Made by a program: the position numbers and the translations under genes. A stretch of DNA of 57,048 nt. It comes from Alectoria sarmentosa. Taxonomy: Eukaryota; Ascomycota; Lecanoromycetes; Lecanorales; Parmeliaceae. Position 1 is the first letter of the stretch. Each line of letters opens with the position of its first letter. Below are positions 36,458-47,901 of this stretch, one piece after another. The stretch is taken from the NCBI GenBank assembly GCA_009733775.1, contig WOGZ01000223.1:1-57048 (forward strand), in the 5' to 3' direction. The notes under the pieces are model-generated. The model was not told where the DNA came from. It searched no databases and worked only from the letters and a program-made list of their open reading frames with translations.

Positions 36458-37182
36458 ATGGCGGCCACGACTCCTTCCACGCCCGTTGTAACGCAAAAGC
36501 AGCGCAAGTATGATACCACCTTCCTGCAAAGACCTGTATGAGAGCTCTACTGATAGCTGATAGATGGGCTGACCTCGCCATCGTGACTTTGGTAGTTGGC
36601 GAAACTAAGACTACATTCCACGTCCACGAAGCAGAACTTTTTGAAGTTTCACCAGTCTTCAAGGCCGCTTTCGGCTCGGACTTCAAAGAGAGCTCGGAGC
36701 GCAAAATGATCCTCCCTGAAGATGACGCTGAGCTCCTCAATCTCATGGTTGAATGGCTGCACAGCCATCACTATGACCTTCCGCCGCGAACTGGGGACAC
36801 AATCCAAAATGGGGCCCGGTACATGGAGTCTATGCGACTTTACGTTCTTGCGGACAAGTACGGCGTCGCTAGTTTAAAAAACTACATTGTCAAAATTATC
36901 TTCGATACTCTGAGGGACGGCCAAGTGACCAGACCAAACCTTGATACCGTTGCCTACGCATACCAGAACACTCCTCAGAATTCAGGAATCCGAAAATTGT
37001 TGGCAGACCTTTACGCTTGCAACATCAACTTTGACTGGTACGGGCGGGAAGAAAACAAGCTAGAGCTTCAAAAGTACCCCGAATTCGCAATCGACATCCT
37101 TCTGAGTTTTGCTCAGCACACCGCACAGAAGGACATGAAGAATCCCTTCGAGGGTGAGATGCCCACGGCATACCAGGGGTAA
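36458..37182 (+). CDS. BTB/POZ domain protein
   Basis: Two exons, 36458-36507 and 36564-37182, 222 residues. The 56-bp intron has a GTATGA donor and CTGATAG acceptor; joining gives MAATTPSTPVV...KQRK-WADLAIVTLVVG, the normal entry into a fungal BTB domain. The BTB core (about 18-125) shows FHVHEAELFEVSPVFKAAFGSDFKESSE, ILPEDDAELLNLMVEWLHS and LYVLADKYGVASLKNYIV. Fungi carry many small BTB proteins of this form; some are adaptors for cullin-3 ubiquitin ligases, but no other domain here points to a specific job. Without the first exon an ATG at 36538 would also open the frame, but the spliced form fits the family better. Confidence 0.88.
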
Positions 37183-38014
37183 GAAGGTCAAAAGGTGGAG
37201 ATCGGATCGAGAAGCGTTGGCCGAGAGCAGGTAATAGAGCGATGATGTCACTACCTTCAATTCGAAGCGGTCTATGGAGTCACTGAATCCTTCTTGCTTC
37301 TTGCATGCCTTTAGATGCAATGGAGATGTCATTTCACGAGCCACTGCGTGCTAGTCTGATATTGATGGTCTGGTTGTAATTGACTTTCTTCCTGAGCCAT
37401 GTTGTCTTCTCTTCGCTCTTTTCCTTCCAGCTGTTCTCTTCAACAGAACGCGGCATTACACGTTAGCTATAGTACCATTGATCATCAAAGTCATCCGATC
37501 CACTGCAGTCTGATCTTCAGTTCCTCTTCGAATCTCACACATCCTAAATGATGGACTTGGTGGAAAGCACGCACAGACCTTGGCCGGCAGAGTATGTATG
37601 CTTTCCAAGAATTCTCGCACAACTTTTTGAATGCTCTTAACCTTGCCGATGATGTTCATCTGCACCGACTATATGAAACCCACAGTGAGCACTTCGGTTC
37701 GGGTATCATTGACTTTGACCTCCCATGCTGTAGGCCTTTTCATTGACAATTCGGGAGGATTCTTAACCTGTTGTTGAGTTCGATATTGAATGCGTTGAGT
37801 AGCTTTCTTTTGGAAAGAAGCAGGTGTGTGGCGCCTGTCGAGAACCTAATCAGGGCAGGTGAGTATATTGGTGGTCGACTGATTGATTGAATTCCCTGAA
37901 CGGAGAGACATATGGCTTTCCCAGGGGAACTGTGGGACTAGAACACGTGTTTGAGGGTTCAATCTCGACTGAATAGAAAAATAAAGTGGGGACAGAATTC
38001 GTGTAGAAAAATGA
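37183..38014. other. Intergenic region, nothing recognised
   Basis: 830 bp between the BTB gene and transposon copy 2. Only short frames on both strands (such as minus 37456-37665) without recognisable content. Confidence 0.45.
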
Positions 38015-38016
38015 TA

Positions 38017-41000
38017 CTCCTTTTTGCAAAATCCTTGGCGGGAGCGCAAAACTTGTAACCGCCCTCGTAATTTTTTGCTTAAACGATCGTTAAATGCACG
38101 CAGAAGGTAGAATCGCATTATATGAATTTAAAACCACATTTAAATAGATAGTCGTTGCAATAGTAATCATTGTAATTACAATAATAATCATTATAGTTAT
38201 TTATTATAATAATAATCATTATTCAAAAATCGAATAAAATCTTTATATTAAACATCGTTTGAAAAAATTTAATAATAATGTTTTATGATTATATTTCTTA
38301 CACGTTGCGTATATAAAAATTGAACTATATTAAAAACATTTTATTATACAATTTATCGATAAATTTTAACACGCGAGTAAAAGAATATAATGTAAAGATG
38401 AAGTATAATGTTTTGCGCTTATATAATATTCATATTAAAGTTTCAATATTATCTTCTATCAATATAAATTATTTATAACGTAATAACTTTAAATGATGTT
38501 AAATAAGAGAAAAAAGAAGTTAATAATTAAATAATAAATTATAAAAATGAGAATATAATTAAATAATAAATAATTAATTAAAATATAATTATGATTATAA
38601 TAGTTATGTAAAAAATTTAATTAATAAAATTTTAATTTAGTTTAAAAAACGTTATATTCGAGGTTTAATCGAATTAAAAATCGTTTAAAAGTTTTTTAAT
38701 AAAACGTTTTTAAGATGATATTGTTATTGTTATAATCATATTATCATTTATTTTTAAACTTATTCGAGCTTTTATTCAATATAAATTCGAATTAAATTAT
38801 AATAATGATATTATTTTAATTAATTTATACGATATTAATATACGATCTTTATAAAAAATAAGATTTTATTAATTTTAATATAATATCGTTTTTATTTTAA
38901 ATAACAATTTGAGCGAACGTTTTAAGGTCATTAATTAAGATGTGAAGAAACAATTATTTATTTATTTTAAAGAGCGTCTTATGTTATATTTAAATGAGTT
39001 AATATATATATTATTTGATTAATTTGATTTCATTTTCGACGAGAGCATCGTTTAAAGAACTTTATATCGTTTTAATTAATTTTATAAGCGAATGAAAAGA
39101 ATAATTAATTAACGCAATGTTTTTTTATGTGATAATTAGTTTATTATATTAACTGATCGACGAATTAATTAATTAATCTTTTTGAACGAATCGACGATTT
39201 GTAAACGAATTAATAAACATTTTATTACCCTCAATAGTCTGATATTAAGATCTTTAAACGATAAGAAATATAAATGAATTTTCTTAAATATGTGATCGTG
39301 AATTAATAAAGAATTTAAGCGTTTAAAGAGATGAAGTGTGTTATTTATCTTCACGATAAAAGGTTATTTATTATAAATAATTCTTTAAAACTCGATTATT
39401 TAAGACATTTTTATTAATTTCGTATGAAATCACGTTTTTTTTTATTGCGATAGTTTCGAAAAAAGCGAATTTCGATTAATGATTATATGTGATAATGCGT
39501 TAATTTATTATAGTTTTGAGTTTATTAACATATATTATGATGTAAAAGTTTTATTAAAGTATTTACCTTCGTATTTATCTGATTTTAATTCGATCGAGAT
39601 TTCGTTTTCGATGTTTAAGACGTAAATTAAATGATATCAAGATATGATTGTGTTATATTTCGACGAAAAACGATATGATGATTTTTTAAATTTAATTGTT
39701 TTTGTATAAGAGAAACGATATGACGCGAGTAATCTTTTTCGAAGAAGTGAAATATATTATAAAAGTTAAAACGAAATAAACGTCGTTGAAAACGAAATGA
39801 ACGTCGTTAAAACATTAAAAGAATAAGTTATTATGATATATTATTTAAATTCACGTCGTCGTAAAATATTTGTTTCGTTTATTGATTTTATTCGTAATTT
39901 TTATTTTCGATGAAATATAAAACGAGCTTTATTATAAAGATCGTAAAAGTATATATATATGTTGAGACGCGAGCTGGCTTCTTTTTACGCTTAAATGCGT
40001 TTATATTGTTAATTAATTCGCGTTCGATACTTGATTCGATATTTAATTTCTTTTATTTATATTCGAAATCATCGTTTTTTTATTATTGAATATAATGAGA
40101 TTTATAATATTTATTTAATAATTTTTTTTTTGCATTTTTTAAAGCTCTCTCGTCGTGTGATATAACGTTTAATTTTATATATTTAATAAAGTCTTTTATA
40201 TTAATGTGTATCGAATTGTTAATTTTGTGTTTTAAGATCGTGATTAAAGTTATTGTAATTTCACGATTATAAACACGATTAATAAAACGTTAAAGATCAT
40301 AATAATCACATTTAATAAATTTAATTTTAAGACGAGAGAAACGAATATTTATAAGAGAGTCGCTTAAATTCGATAATGATATAAAAAGTTAAATAATCGT
40401 AATAGTAGAAGTAGATATACGATTACGTAATTATTATATATCATTTTTTCTCTCATTTTTCTTTTTGCGAGTTTTATTCTTTTGTTTATTTTTCAAATTA
40501 CGTTTTTAATTAATGAGTAAACTTATGAGCGATGTATTGACGATGAGTTTATTAATTTGATTTGTTACGATAATTATTGATTAGTTAATTAGATTTTGAA
40601 TTGTTATAAAATAATGTTTACGCGAGTCTTTGACATAGTAAATCGATTTAAAATAATTTTGATTATCATAATTATTTTTATAATATTTTTAACGGTCGCG
40701 AATAGCACGTTTGATAACGATGATAAAATTAATTTCATTTTTCGTAATTTAAGTATTAAGTAATCATTTAATAAGATTTGAAATTAATAAAATTTCGATA
40801 AAATTTATAGATTTATTATTTAGAGATTTATTATTATATATAATTATTATAAAGACGATCTTGATAATAATAAGCTTTTTTTTAATAATATTAAATTTGT
40901 TATAAACGTATTAATATATTAAATCAAATTAAAGCTCTTTTTTATGTTTTCAATTTTATAATTCATCGAATATCGTATTTAAAACCTAATTAAACTCATT

Positions 41001-42448
41001 TAAATTAATTTTTTAAACGTTAAAATGTTTTTATTTGATCGTAATAAGAATATTGTACGATGAAATCGCAACGAATGAGATTCGATAATATAATATATAT
41101 TTAAACGATATAATATATTTACGAGTTCGATTATCTTTAGCAATTAATAATAAATATAAGATAAACGAATTATTATCAAATATATATCTTTTAACTTCAA
41201 TATTAAATACGATTTTTTCGTTTTTTCAAAAATTTTTTATATTAAACTTATATTATACAAATTTCATTTTTTTATTATTAAGCGAATTAATATTAATAAC
41301 GTCTTTTTGAACGATAAAAGAGTGATACGATTTCGTTTTCGTTTTCGATTGAATTGATTCTTTATTATTCTTTTGTGAACGAGATTGTTAACTTTTTTGA
41401 ATATTCATAATCTTTAAAACCTTTTATTGACGTTTTTTTTTCTTTTTATTCTTTTCATCATTAATCGTCGTTTGTAAATCGTTTAATTAATTGTCAAATT
41501 AAATTGTTATCGATGCTCGCATTTTGATAATAAAATTAAATTAAAAAAAGCAATAAGAGCATAAATTATTTGATCGCATAAAAATTAAACTTTTGTTAAT
41601 AAACATCATTTAATTAAATATCGCTTCTTTTGAACCTATAAATCGTTTTTTATTTATCGATAATTTCGACGATAATATGTTATATAAAAAATTAAATAAT
41701 TGATTCGATAGCGACGAATTGAGTTATAAAAGATTTAAAAAAGATTTAATTATTAAAAAAGGTCGCTGTCGTATAGGAAATTTCGATTTATTAAGTTTTA
41801 ATGATAACGTAATTGTTATATGAAATCTTATAACGAGTTTTAAATTGAATGCTTTGATAATAAATGTAATAAATACGTTCATTTCTATTATAACTTTATT
41901 TTTTTCGATTTAATCGAACGAGAATCGTTTATTATTAAAAATTATAAAAATGTTTGCATATTTCTTTTTCGCAAAAGGTTTTTTAAAATTAAGCTTTTTA
42001 TGTGATAATATAATGATAACGATATAATTTATAAATGTGATGAAAGAATTTCTTTATATGCTTATATTATATCGTTTAATTTATATTATATCGTTTATTA
42101 AATAATTTCAATTTTAATTTGATTAAAAAAATGAAATAATTATTGCGACGATTATTTTATCTTTTACGTGACTTTGATAATGATATAAATAAAAAATGAT
42201 AGAGTCGATTATTAATCGGGCGCGAGCGATAACGATAACGATAATAATAATAGCGATAAATAAATCGAGGTTTAAAAAGGTTATATTTATTTTGAATGAT
42301 CAATGAATTATATATGATCTCATTTTTATACGATTTTATTGTTATATCACGATTTTACCTTTTGCGTGCATTTGACGGTCGTTTAGGCAAAAAATTGCGG
42401 GGGCGGTTGCAAGTTTTGCGCTCCCGCCAAGGGTTTTGCAAAAAGGAA
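38017..42448 (+). mobile_element. 4.43-kb Tc1/mariner-type DNA transposon, copy 2 (RIP-mutated)
   Basis: Same family and orientation as 16212-20679. The left terminus is CTCCTTTTTGCAAAATCC; the right terminus, reversed, is TTCCTTTTTGCAAAACCC. TA lies on both sides (38015-38016, 42449-42450). The whole length aligns with copy 1; differences are mainly transitions scattered over the element, in both directions, so the two copies decayed partly independently. The transposase remnant at about 39392-39622 is slightly better preserved here. The 2.8 kb right of the transposase is again unassigned. Confidence 0.85.
39392..39622 (+). pseudogene. DD34E transposase (Tc1/mariner) remnant, copy 2
   Basis: The frame with Asp at 39491-39493 reads ICDNALIYY and then VLLKYLPSYLSDFNSIEISF. 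The Pro and Asp of the Y-S-P-D-F-N-P-I-E motif are partly kept (YLSDFNSIE), and the spacing to the final Glu (39596-39598) is again 34 residues. In-frame stops remain. It confirms the copy 1 assignment independently. Confidence 0.78.
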
Positions 42449-42450
42449 TA

Positions 42451-42903
42451 AAGAAAATTGATTACTGTTGTAAAAGTCGCTGCTTTACAGAGGGAGATTG
42501 CCAAGAAATTTGCTCCACAATTGTCCGGCTTCACGCATGTCCGAAAGGAAAGTTACTAGCAAGGATAAAAGTTTTTCCGATAAATTTCACCAAACCCCGC
42601 TCCACCAAGAACCGCATTTCTACAGAGTATTTTGTTCAATCTTTTTGTAGCTACAACAAACAAGACCATGTCTGCCATGAGAAGATAAACCCTTTAATTC
42701 GTAACCAAAGCCTTCAACTGCTGTCTCAGTGTATATTGTTAATCTGAGTTTCGTCTCAACGTGCCTTGATCACTCAAGGTAGCGCCCTGCTACATACGCG
42801 GATAATACCAAACTTGATTTACAAGAAGGTTCCCCGGGCATAGATTTTAATTGACTGCGTTCCCCTCCATTCAATTTTCTGTATTCTGGAAGTGTCGCCA
42901 ACC
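42451..42903. other. Upstream region of the chimeric GT5 gene
   Basis: 453 bp between the right TIR of transposon copy 2 and the ATG at 42904. One frame of 103 codons (42436-42747) starts inside the TIR and shows no domain. It presumably contains the promoter, so the transposon lies directly upstream of it. Confidence 0.45.
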
Positions 42904-45507
42904 ATGGACCCTCTCACCATCGCCGCAGCAATTGTAGGTATCCTCACAGCAGCGCAGCAGGTATCTTCGTGTGTCGGGCACCTTATCTCCAAGGCCAAGA
43001 AAGCGCCAGACGAGTTGGTGGAGCTCAAATCTACTGTTGATACAATCCATGCCGTTTTGTCTCAGCTGCAAGCTTTACTTCTGGGCCAAGCAGACCCAAA
43101 GCAGAGGCGTCTCGGGCTCATCCTCGTCGACCAGATAGTTGTCGCCCTCTCTGCTTGTGTGAAGATTTTCTCCAGTCTAGATTTACTTGTGAGATCCTTC
43201 GAAAATGACAAAACCACGCTGGACGTCTTTGACCGCCTACACTGGGCAACTAAGTCTGGCGAGATCAAGGATCATCTGCACAAATTGGAGATGCAAAAGA
43301 GCTCGCTGACTCTCATGCTAACAATACTGACTTGGTGAGACCTTTTGAAAGAAGGAAAAGTATGTAAGTACTGATGGGAGTCTAGCGAATCCTCATTTGA
43401 GGCCAACAAAGCAGTCGAGAATCTTCACGAGCTTGTGATGCGTGTACTTGAGGGCCAAGAACTAATAGCGCAGCGCCTCATGGTGGCAGATGCCCCCTCC
43501 CTTGATGCGCAGTCTGGACTGAGAGAGTTGGTTTCATCATTGTCGTCCAGCAGTCTGCTAGGATCAGCCATCGAGGAAGATCCTATTATCAAGCAATTCG
43601 CGTTTGAAAGTGATCTGGAATCTTCAAGAGTCTATCAAAGAAGCAACTGGCGGGACGAAGGAACTTTCTCGGTCAATAATACCTCGGTGCTTACTACAGC
43701 TAGATCCTTGCTATCGGGCTTGAGCCTCGGGGACGTGTCCAACATCAGCGTCGTCGCGATCCCCATCTACGCCGAGGACATTACCAACAAACAGATATAC
43801 CAGTTTGATAGCCAAAACAAGTTTCAAGCCCAGGATAGATTAGAGGCTTCTAAGCTCCAAAGCCAGAGCTCTCGCCGGAAGACGCTGCTTGCTTCTTTGG
43901 AATATACCATAGAAGACTGGAACATTACGATCAAGACAGGATACCATGGTGTTCTGGCCCAGCTGATAGCCAGGATTGTAGACCACCAAGATTTGATATT
44001 AGTGATACCCTGTATTGGAGGCGTCGAATACCCATTAGAGGAGCCAGCAGAGCCGTTGAGCGTACTTATGTTCGGAGGGGCTTATTCTGTCAGTGTTTAT
44101 TATCATGCTTTTCAAAACATCACCTACGTTTTGCTCGACTGTCCAGTCTTCAGAGAGCGATCCACGAATGAGCCTTTCCCTGAGAAAATCGACGAAGATA
44201 CATCCGCGAAATTGGCGAATAGCGTAAAGAGTCTAAGTTTCTACTCAGCGTGGAATCAATGCATCGCTCAGATCATCACTCGATTTTCACCAGATCTATA
44301 CTGGATCACGGACCTCCGAGGGACACTTGCGCCATGGTACATTCGACATCATAGTATTCCTTGCATCTTTCTCTTTCATGACGAGGGAGATTTTGTGTAT
44401 CGTCAACTAGGCTCAACCTCCGACTGGTCGATGATTAAATATCTACTAAATTTAGATATGGGCGCTATCATCTCAAATGACGGGTCTGATAGACCCAAGC
44501 CCCTGAGATTTTTCGATCTCCTGTTTCTCGCCGCTTTATATCTTGGCACATATCAAGCAGGCCAAGGTTTCATAAATTCTGGTATAGAGAGCACCTATGA
44601 TAAAAAATCGCATACTCACAAGACCATATCACAAGCAGGGGTCAACCATATCAATCATCTCTGCTTCCCGGACCCCAGCGACATAGCGGCTTGGCCTTCT
44701 GGAGACCATGCCCCTACATTTGAGATCGAGAGAATTGCCGAAAGCCAACGTGCTTCGAATCTCGAGAAACTTCAACAATGGGCGGCGCTAAAGCCTTCAC
44801 CCGACGTCGACATGCTCGTCTTCATAGGAAGATGGAGTATGCAAACGGGCATTGACATCATTGTGGAAGTCATGCCTTCTATATTGGAGGAGCATCCAAA
44901 TGTGCAATTGATTTGCGTTGGCCCCGTGGTCGACCAGTGCGGCAAAATTGCGGCCAGGAAACTGCAACATCTACACAGCCGCTATCCTGATCGAGTATAC
45001 CCGAAGCCAGAGCTCACGGCGTTGCCTCCATTCGTCTTTACGGGGTCCGAATTTGGCCTCTTGCCTGCCCGCATTGAGCCAATTGGGCTTGCTGCTATAG
45101 AATACGGAAAAAGGGGTGTGTTGGGCATCGGATCACGAGTTGGAGCGCAAGGTCAAACTGTATGTTCTGTTTCTATGAATGGGGCTCTACATCGTGAGAG
45201 CGGTAGTAACAGCTAGCTGACACTGCCTCTCCAGCCTGGCTTTTGGTACACGCCTAAACGGTCCGCTACAACATCCTACCTCCAACGCCAGTTCAAAAGA
45301 GCGATCAAGGAGGCATTGGCGTCTAGCTCACAGGAGAGACGCCAAATGCGAAGCGTGAGCGCGCAAAAGCGCTTCCCTGTAGCCCCATGGGTCGAAGAGA
45401 TAGACAGGTTGCAGACTGAAGCTATTGAAGCCCATTCGGCTGGATCCGCAAGCTCACGGAGCAGAGCGTCAAGCCTGAGGAGTACGTTGCGAAACCTTGT
45501 ACAGTAG
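42904..45507 (+). CDS. Chimeric protein: fungal NLR-type N-terminus fused to an alpha-1,3-glucan-synthase-like GT5 domain
   Basis: Three exons: 42904-43334, 43386-45159, 45235-45507; 825 residues. Introns are 51 and 75 bp with CTGAT/CTGAC branch points. Residues 1-170 (MDPLTIAAAIVGILTAAQQV..., LTLMLTILTCESSFEANKAV) form the NLR-type N-terminal domain; 220-283 (SSRVYQRSNWRDEGTFSV, LLSGLSLGDVSNISVVAIPIY) is the linker usually followed by ankyrins. From about 310 it is the glycogen-synthase-like GT5 module of fungal alpha-1,3-glucan synthase: VIPCIGGVEYPLEEPAEP, NITYVLLDCPVF, YSAWNQCIAQ, FIGRWSMQTGIDII, NVQLICVGPVVD, ALPPFVFTGSEF, GFWYTPKRSATTS, QKRFPVAPWVEE. There is no amylase domain, no membrane segment and no signal peptide, so it is probably cytosolic. 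Several catalytic motifs differ from active enzymes (KTGYHG, MQTG), which suggests a binding or sensing module. The junction lies within exon 2, in frame, with no intron. Confidence 0.85.
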
Positions 45508-46242
45508 ATGCAAGGAGTTACGACTGGGAAGATCATCGCTATCATGATTGCTGTTCGTTGAAAGTGTAGTGACTCCGAAATTCTCGCGGGCCCAGTCATA
45601 GTACTCCTCCGAGCAAGTTCTTGAACAGCAGCGGAGTTTGCTCGGTGACTACGACGAACTCGAAGATCATTGCATGATAACGCATTTCAGCCAAGGAACA
45701 CTTTTGTCAAGCGATACCTCCGTTCCTGTGAGGCTGAGCCTGTGGGATTATGACCTTCTTAGGTTAGGAAGGAATAGCTGAACAACCATGGAGGGCATTT
45801 GAGCGGGCGCTATGCCTCTTCAAGACTACATTATGCGAATCCTGCGTAATGAGCTTCAATACGGGATGTGAGATCCGCCAAGTCAATCGAAGCCGCTCAA
45901 ACCGTCTTACATATTGCCACGAACGAGATTCGTTTGACCCGTCCTGCATGCTGGGTACCTCGGCTAGGGCTATCGAGATGGCAGATACATAAAACCCTGC
46001 GCTCACGAAGCTTACCTGCGAATTGCATCCTGTAAGCCCAGGAGTCAAATTTGCTCGATTCATAAGACCGCGACACGTGGAAACGGTTTCTTGGAATTGA
46101 AATTCCATCTCACGAAGTTTGCTCAGTCCGACTCCCCTGACAATTGCCTTCCAAAGCCATCTCTCACTTTTCATTTCCACGATAAGCAGTACGGTTAATG
46201 GGTCTATGAAAGAAAGCGGTTCAAACGGGCATTGGTCTTGTC
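45508..46242. other. Intergenic region, nothing recognised
   Basis: About 730 bp. A minus-strand frame of 138 codons (45764-46180) has no recognisable domain and probably is not coding. Confidence 0.4.
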
Positions 46243-47901
46243 GTGGAGCTCAAGGCTGCGAGTAAAGAGCGCAAAGCTTCTGAAGCAATTACGGTGGACA
46301 GCTCAGCTGGTGAGCATGGTCTAGACTCTTATCTGACGAAAATCATTGCTCGCGATTTCTATGTCGGTCAGGCCAACTCCCTAAACAGATCGAGGAACCT
46401 CAAATCTCGGAACGTAGTGATTAAAGTGGTCGTGAGGATAACGAATCCGAAGACGACGAGCACTTTGGTGGCTGCGCGGCCGGCCCCGAAAGCGATTCCA
46501 AAACGGACGAGCTCAATGGCACACCTCCTCCCTACACAGAAGAAGAGCTTGCAGTAATTGGCAACGTAAAATATATGGAGCCTAAGGTCCAGACTGTGAA
46601 GCCATCCAGAATGCAGTGCCCGGTGGTGATCTCACAGCGCAAATCTGGCAGTAAAACAAGAGGCTTCATCCGCGCCTATGCTCCAATGTTGTCGGACTAC
46701 AATATTGATCAGGAGACCTTCTTGACCAATCTTAAATCTTTCCATAAAGCGAGTCACGTATGTCACCCCGGTCCTCGAAATTTTTATGGGCAGACTGGAG
46801 GTGTTAGGTGTTCTGCAAGAAGCACACAAGGGCTGATTTCATGATGTGATGTAGGCTTCCCCCATCATGAATGTAGTCACCGTGAGAGCTGGAGCGTTGG
46901 GAAATATCCCGGAGCCTTTTTCTATGCTTGCAGGGATCGGCCTTTCGGTCTTGAGTGGAACGGCAGCAGAAATCCAGTCACGATACCGGTCAGCCCCTCT
47001 ATTACGTCTCGCGTATTTCTTGGAACAACTCTGATACGCTGAATGCTTTAGCACAAACTCATTCCTCGACCAAGCCAACGAGCAGCTCTTTAAACCTAGA
47101 GGGCTCTACTGTCTCGTCATGTCATTCCGCCCTGAAGTCGTCCCCGTTAGTGACGTAGCGATGGAGTGCGTTGACACCTTCAAGGTGGCGTTGAAATGGC
47201 TCAATCCGCCCAAATCGAGCTTCAGAATGGACGCAAGCAATTTTAGAGGCTTTACAGGCACCACCCACTAGAGGCGAGGTTGAATTGCCTAAGACGGTAC
47301 CCCTCATATACCCCGACACGGGATACACAGAGATTGGCAAGACCAAGTCTGTTGAGTCACAGAACGGTATTGGCAACGGAGAAGCCAAACACAGCCAATT
47401 CTGACAACACAAGATAGTTGCGGCAGTCTACTTTGACAAACAGGCGCAGGCCAAATACGTGAGTATCAGAGGGAAGCTTGAATTGCAGAGCGCAGTGACC
47501 TTGGACTTACCCTTCTGTGACGTTAGGCATACAAACATCCCGACTCCGCGTTGGCAAGTGAAACCCCTCCACAATTCGCCTCCAGATACGGTGATCTGAC
47601 CCATCCTTCCGTGACCACAAGCAATGTAGGACGCGCATCGGCTGCCATCAAACGTGAAAGTCTAGCAGATAGATAAGCCAGAGGGCGTGCTGAAGCGATG
47701 TTGCAGTCGAAGGGCCTGGGAGGGACAATCAGGCGCTTTTAACCGCCTGTCAGTCACCAGCCAAGGTTTTCCAAACACTCATCTTTGGTGTCTCGACTGA
47801 CGAGGTTGGTTCACAGCGTACTGTATCTCATGATCGTGAACTTGCCGACCGAAGATGAGCTAGAGGAGGCGAGGAAAGCCACGAAACAGAACTCTGCCTG
47901 A
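46243..47901 (+). pseudogene. Decayed member of a conserved fungal family of unknown function
   Basis: Pieces of one protein can be followed in order on the plus strand: NGTPPPYTEEELAVIG (about 46513-46560), SGSKTRGFIRAYAPMLSDYNI and FLTNLKSFHKASH (to about 46758), an intron with GTATGT, ASPIMNVVTVRAGALGNI (from about 46854), a second intron 46989-47051, then TNSFLDQANEQLFKPRGLYC and LVMSFRPEVVPVSDV. Further on come GEVELPKTVPLIYPDTGY in a shifted frame (about 47276 onward), AYKHPDSALASETPPQFASRYGD-type sequence after another intron, and VLYLMIVNLPTEDELEEAR before a TGA at 47899-47901. The order matches a widespread ascomycete hypothetical family I know only by sequence. A stop at about 46420, the frameshift near 47270 and stops around 47675-47740 indicate a pseudogene. 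The N-terminal start is unclear. Confidence 0.6.

Noticed and set aside
39169..39354. Minus-strand 61-codon frame in transposon copy 2
   Set aside because: The transposase reads on the plus strand through this region; this frame is a by-product of AT-rich sequence.
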